Source: Akkermansia sp. (GTDB lineage Bacteria > Verrucomicrobiota > Verrucomicrobiia > Verrucomicrobiales > Akkermansiaceae). From it: a DNA stretch of 39,776 nucleotides. The notes under the pieces are model-generated. The model saw only the letters and a program-made list of their open reading frames with translations. It was not told the origin of the DNA and did no database searches. Below, in pieces: positions 35,490 to 39,776 of this stretch. The position numbers and the translations under genes were made by a program. Every line of letters begins with the position of its first letter. Position 1 is the first letter of the stretch. The DNA lies in the NCBI GenBank assembly GCA_024405435.1, contig JAKSOU010000023.1:1-39776 (forward strand). The letters are read 5' to 3'.

Positions 35490-36077
35490 ATGGACACCGC
35501 CTTTGTACCAGAAGACTACTTCGCGCGCTACACCGTGCCGCAGATATTCGGCGCGGGGGAGGCGTGCGAGGTGGATTTGGGCTGCGGTGACGGCGGTTTC
35601 CTGCTGGAGATGGCGGCGCACTACCCGGAGCGGCGTTTCCTGGGTGTGGAGCGCCTGCTGGGGCGCATCCGCAAGGTGTGCCGGGATGCGGAGAAGCGCG
35701 GGCTGGCGAACGTGCGCGGCCTGCGCGTGGAGAGCCGCTACTTCCTGGAGTGGATGATGGCCCCCGGAAGCATCAGCCGCCTGCACTACCTCTTCCCGGA
35801 CCCCTGGCCCAAGGAGAAGCACCACAAGAACCGCCTGGTGCAGGAGAGCTTCATCCCCGTGCTGCACCGCGCGCTGGCGGAGGACGGCGAGATGCTCTTC
35901 AAGACCGACCACGAGGAATATTTCGAGTGGGTGTGCGATTTGATGGACGCCTCGCCCCTCTTCACCCGCGCGGAGTGGAACGCGGAGTTCTACCCCAAGA
36001 CCGATTTCCAGAAGCAGTGGGAGGCCATGGGCAAACCCATCTTCGCCGCCAGATTCACCAAGAGCCATGTCGTTTGA
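35490..36077 (+). CDS. trmB: tRNA (guanine-N7)-methyltransferase
   Basis: A 195-residue SAM-dependent enzyme forming m7G46 in tRNA. Motifs: VDLGCGDGGFLLEMA (SAM loop), FLGVER, LHYLFPDPWPKEKHHKNRLV (family signature) and FKTDHEEYFEW. The start at 35490 is set by the promoter position and gives a slightly short but complete family member. Its 3' end overlaps tgt by 11 bases, so the two tRNA-modification genes are coupled. Confidence 0.93.
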   Translation: MDTAFVPEDYFARYTVPQIFGAGEACEVDLGCGDGGFLLEMAAHYPERRFLGVERLLGRIRKVCRDAEKRGLANVRGLRVESRYFLEWMMAPGSISRLHYLFPDPWPKEKHHKNRLVQESFIPVLHRALAEDGEMLFKTDHEEYFEWVCDLMDASPLFTRAEWNAEFYPKTDFQKQWEAMGKPIFAARFTKSHVV

Positions 36078-37197
36078 TTTGCACAGCACCGATCCCTCCG
36101 GCGCCCGCCTGGGCACGCTGCACCTGCCCCACGGGGATGTGCAGACGCCCATCTTCATGCCCGTGGGCACCCAGGGCACGGTGAAGACCCTCCACCCCGC
36201 CGAGCTGGAGGAGCTGGGCGCGCAAATCATCCTTGGCAACACCTACCACCTCTGCCTGCGCCCCGGCGACGAATCCATCCGCGACCTCGGCGGGCTGCAC
36301 GCCTTCGCCGGCTGGGACAAGCCCATGCTCACGGATTCCGGCGGCTTCCAGGTGTGGAGCCTCGCCAAGCTCCGCAAAATCACGGAGGAGGGCGTGCGCT
36401 TCTGCAACCACATCGACGGCGCGTACATGATGCTCTCCCCGGAGCGCAGCATGGAGATCCAGGCCAACCTGGGCAGCGATATCGCCATGCTGTTCGACGA
36501 GTGCCCGCCCTACCCGTGCGACCGCAAGTACGCGGAGAAGTCCCTGGGCTACACGCTGCGCTGGGCCAGGCGCTGCAAGGCCTGGGTGGACGAGCACCAA
36601 CCGATGAGCGGTCCCGCGCCGCAACAGCACTTCGGTATCGTGCAGGGCTCCGTCTTCGCGGACCTGCGCCAGCGCTGCGCGGAGGAGCTGGCCGCCATGG
36701 AGTTCGACGGCTACGCCATCGGCGGCGTCTCCGTGGGCGAGCCGGAGGAGGAGATGCTCCGCGCCATCGAGAACACCACACCCTTCCTGCCGCAGGACAA
36801 GGCGCGCTACGCCATGGGCCTGGGAACCCCTGTGCAAATCCTGGAGATGATCGAGCGCGGGGTGGACATGTTCGATTGCGTGATGCCCACACGCCTGGCG
36901 CGCCACGGCATCGCCATGACACCGGACGGCCCCATGCACATCAAGAACGAGCGCTGGAAGAACGACACCAAGCCCATCGACCCCGAGGGCCATCCGCACG
37001 TGAACCGCTTCTCCCGCGCGGCGGTGCGGCACTTCTTCCGTGCGGGGGAGATGCTGGCGCTGCGCCTGCTCTCCTTCCAGAACCTCCACTTCTACCTCCG
37101 GCTCATGGCGCAAGCGAGAAGCGCCATCGCGGCCGGCCAATTCGCTGCCTTCAAACGCAGCTTCATCTCGCGATACCAAGCTAACGATATACAATGA
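36067..37197 (+). CDS. tgt: Queuine tRNA-guanine transglycosylase without the zinc site
   Basis: A 376-residue enzyme that swaps G34 of tRNA for the queuosine precursor. The catalytic barrel is well conserved (PVGTQGTVKTL, GNTYHL, LTDSGGFQVWSL, GIVQGSVFADLR, GYAIGGVSVGE, MFDCVMPTRLARHG). The C-terminal zinc motif is not: where E. coli has C302, C304, C307 and H333, this protein has G308, P310, N313 and Q338 (ESPEGHPHVNRF-like region reading DPEGHPHVNRFSRA, and SFQNLHFY), with one residue fewer between them. The surrounding residues (SRAAVRHFFRAGE) still align, so this is not a frameshift. The fold must be held without Zn. Stop overlaps yajC as ATGA. Confidence 0.93.
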   Translation: MSFDLHSTDPSGARLGTLHLPHGDVQTPIFMPVGTQGTVKTLHPAELEELGAQIILGNTYHLCLRPGDESIRDLGGLHAFAGWDKPMLTDSGGFQVWSLAKLRKITEEGVRFCNHIDGAYMMLSPERSMEIQANLGSDIAMLFDECPPYPCDRKYAEKSLGYTLRWARRCKAWVDEHQPMSGPAPQQHFGIVQGSVFADLRQRCAEELAAMEFDGYAIGGVSVGEPEEEMLRAIENTTPFLPQDKARYAMGLGTPVQILEMIERGVDMFDCVMPTRLARHGIAMTPDGPMHIKNERWKNDTKPIDPEGHPHVNRFSRAAVRHFFRAGEMLALRLLSFQNLHFYLRLMAQARSAIAAGQFAAFKRSFISRYQANDIQ

Positions 37198-37520
37198 ACA
37201 CCATGTTATTCCTGGCAGACGGCGCCCCGCAGGGCGGTGGCATGAGCGGCATCATCTCGATTGTCCTCATCTTCGTCATCATGTACTTCATCCTCTTCCG
37301 CCCACAGCAGAAGCAGCAGAAGGAACTCCGTGAGCGGCAGAACAATCTCAAAATCGGCGACAAGGTCGTGACCGCCGGCGGCATCTACGGCATCATCCGC
37401 GAGGTGATGGACGCCGCCGTCAAGCTGGAGATCGCCCCCAACACCGTCATCAAGATCGCCAAGACCAGCATCGTCTCCATGGTGAACAAGGACGGCTCCG
37501 CGGACATCCCGCAGAAGTAA
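37194..37520 (+). CDS. yajC: Preprotein translocase accessory subunit YajC
   Basis: A 108-residue small inner-membrane protein with one helix (about 18-38, SGIISIVLIFVIMYFILF) followed by the family hallmark RPQQKQQKE and the cytosolic KIGDKVVTAGGIYGII domain. It accessorises SecDF in the Sec translocon. The tgt-yajC order is conserved in many bacteria, but here secDF is replaced by aroE. Confidence 0.94.
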   Translation: MNTMLFLADGAPQGGGMSGIISIVLIFVIMYFILFRPQQKQQKELRERQNNLKIGDKVVTAGGIYGIIREVMDAAVKLEIAPNTVIKIAKTSIVSMVNKDGSADIPQK

Positions 37521-37531
37521 TCCCGCGAGAC

Positions 37532-38419
37532 GTGCAACAAGTCTACACAGCGGACGCCGCACTGGCGGCCGACACCGCGCCCTATGCCGCGCGCCTGGCG
37601 GTGGTGGGCAACCCCATCGCGCATTCACGCTCGCCGCAGATGCAGCTTGCCGCGCTGCGCGCCGCCGGTATCCCCGGCACCTACGTGCGCGTGCTGGCGG
37701 AACGCGAGGGCGACGCCTTCGAGCGCACCCTCCCCGCCCTGCAGCGCATGGGGTTCTGCGGGCTGAACGTCACCGTGCCGTTCAAGTACCGCGCGTTCGC
37801 CGCGGCGGATTGCAGCGGCGACCCGCTGGCCTCCCTCTGCGGCAGCTGCAACACCCTGGCTTGGCGCAACGGCTGCTGGGTGGGCTGGAACACGGACGGC
37901 CCCGGGTTCGCCCGCGCCATCCGCGAGTTCTGCGAACGCGAGTTGTCCGAGCTGCGCGTGGTGCTGATGGGCGCGTGCGGCGGCGCGGGAAGCGCGCTCG
38001 CCTGCGAGTGCGCGCTGGCGGGCTGCAAGCACCTCACGCTGGTGAACCGCCCCAAGCCCGCCCTGCAGGAGCTGGAGAGAAAACTCTCCCCCTTCGCCCC
38101 CGTGCAGGCCGTGGCCGTGGGCGAGGACGACGCCCGCCGCGCCGCCGTACAGCAGGCGGATTTGGTGGTGAACGCCACCTCCCTGGGCCTCAACGAGGGC
38201 GACGAGCTGCCCCTGCCCGCGGAATGGCTCACCCCGCGCCAGGCGGTGTACGATATCGTGACCCACCCGACCCCGCTCCAGGCCGCAGCGCGCGAACGCG
38301 GCTGCCAGGCCGCGGACGGCCGCGCCATGCTCCTTTGGCAGGGCGCCTACGCCTTTGAAAAGTGGTTCGGCTCCATGCCGGACACCGCCGCCATGCGCGC
38401 CGCGCTGGATCAGGCGTGA
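37532..38419 (+). CDS. aroE: Shikimate dehydrogenase
   Basis: A 295-residue NADP-dependent enzyme of aromatic amino-acid synthesis. Motifs: GNPIAHSRSPQMQ (shikimate site), NVTVPFK with the catalytic lysine, NTDGPGF, the cofactor loop GACGGAGSALA (a variant of GAGGA), NATSLG and LLWQGAYAFEKW. The start is a GTG at 37532, 11 bases after the yajC stop, with a poor ribosome site. It ends one base from the convergent GH20 gene with no visible terminator. Confidence 0.93.
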   Translation: MQQVYTADAALAADTAPYAARLAVVGNPIAHSRSPQMQLAALRAAGIPGTYVRVLAEREGDAFERTLPALQRMGFCGLNVTVPFKYRAFAAADCSGDPLASLCGSCNTLAWRNGCWVGWNTDGPGFARAIREFCERELSELRVVLMGACGGAGSALACECALAGCKHLTLVNRPKPALQELERKLSPFAPVQAVAVGEDDARRAAVQQADLVVNATSLGLNEGDELPLPAEWLTPRQAVYDIVTHPTPLQAAARERGCQAADGRAMLLWQGAYAFEKWFGSMPDTAAMRAALDQA

Positions 38420-38420
38420 A

Positions 38421-39706
<1,286 letters not shown>

Positions 39707-39710
<4 letters not shown>

Positions 39711-39776
39711 GACAGCACCTGGAGCAGGCGTTTCACGGGAAGGCCCACCACGTTGTCCACGTCGCCCTCCACCTTT
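39707..39776 (-). CDS. maf: Maf-family nucleotide pyrophosphatase, C-terminal end only
   Basis: The last 22 codons of a gene entering from the right edge read VEGDVDNVVGLPVKRLLQVL, the typical Maf C-terminus (GDxxNVVGLP). Maf/YhdE proteins hydrolyse non-canonical nucleoside triphosphates and affect septation. The rest lies outside the window. Confidence 0.85.

Overview
The window is GC-rich, densely packed bacterial chromosome from a Gram-negative organism. It carries TolQ/TolR-type genes, secreted enzymes with signal peptides, GDP-fucose synthesis, a GH20 hexosaminidase and an IgG-protease-like (IdeS/Mac) enzyme, which suggests a host-associated, glycan-degrading lifestyle. A Verrucomicrobiota-like (PVC) relative is my best guess, but it is not proven here. 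Shine-Dalgarno sequences are mostly weak. Many promoters sit so close to the start codon that the mRNAs should be leaderless or nearly so.

Layout. 1-1.6 kb: end of a nucleotide-sugar operon (fcl, then a nucleotidyltransferase-cupin fusion) closed by a terminator. 1.7-3.05 kb: an AAA/DUF4143 ATPase with a leaderless promoter. 3.1-12.4 kb: an accessory island, visibly less GC-rich than its surroundings. In order it encodes a membrane-anchored GrpE-like protein, a C39-like cysteine peptidase, two dynamin-like GTPases, an Hsp70-like ATPase whose substrate-binding domain is replaced by Sel1 repeats and beta domains, and a second Hsp70 that lost its nucleotide-binding core and gained a helical tail. 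A third Hsp70 scrap with a stop codon follows, fused to a second copy of the 3' end of the DUF4143 gene. The two DUF4143 3' copies are 97.5% identical (10 differences in 401 bases by eye), lie 9,747 bp apart in direct orientation and bracket the island.

12.8-16.1 kb: rtcB RNA ligase with a long leader, and a secreted IdeS-like protease. 16.2-23.9 kb: an envelope operon (TolQ/ExbB, TolR/ExbD, periplasmic TPR protein, GT51 glycosyltransferase with a degenerate transpeptidase domain) running by ATGA overlaps into an inositol-phosphatase-family gene and rsmB. 24.0-25.8 kb: an AbiE-like regulator/nucleotidyltransferase pair. 25.9-27.9 kb: HPr and Enzyme I of the PTS. 28.2-32.4 kb, minus strand: gdhA and ileS. 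32.6-35.4 kb: purH, pdxJ and an HU-type protein. 35.5-38.4 kb: trmB-tgt-yajC-aroE, in which Tgt lacks all four zinc ligands. 38.4 kb to the end, minus strand: a secreted GH20 enzyme and the C-terminus of Maf.

The main candidate for an undescribed system is the 3.4-12.3 kb island. A membrane-tethered nucleotide exchange factor, divergent Hsp70 ATPases, a paired dynamin set and a protease make a plausible chaperone-gated membrane-remodelling or phage-conflict module. That function is inference from the parts.
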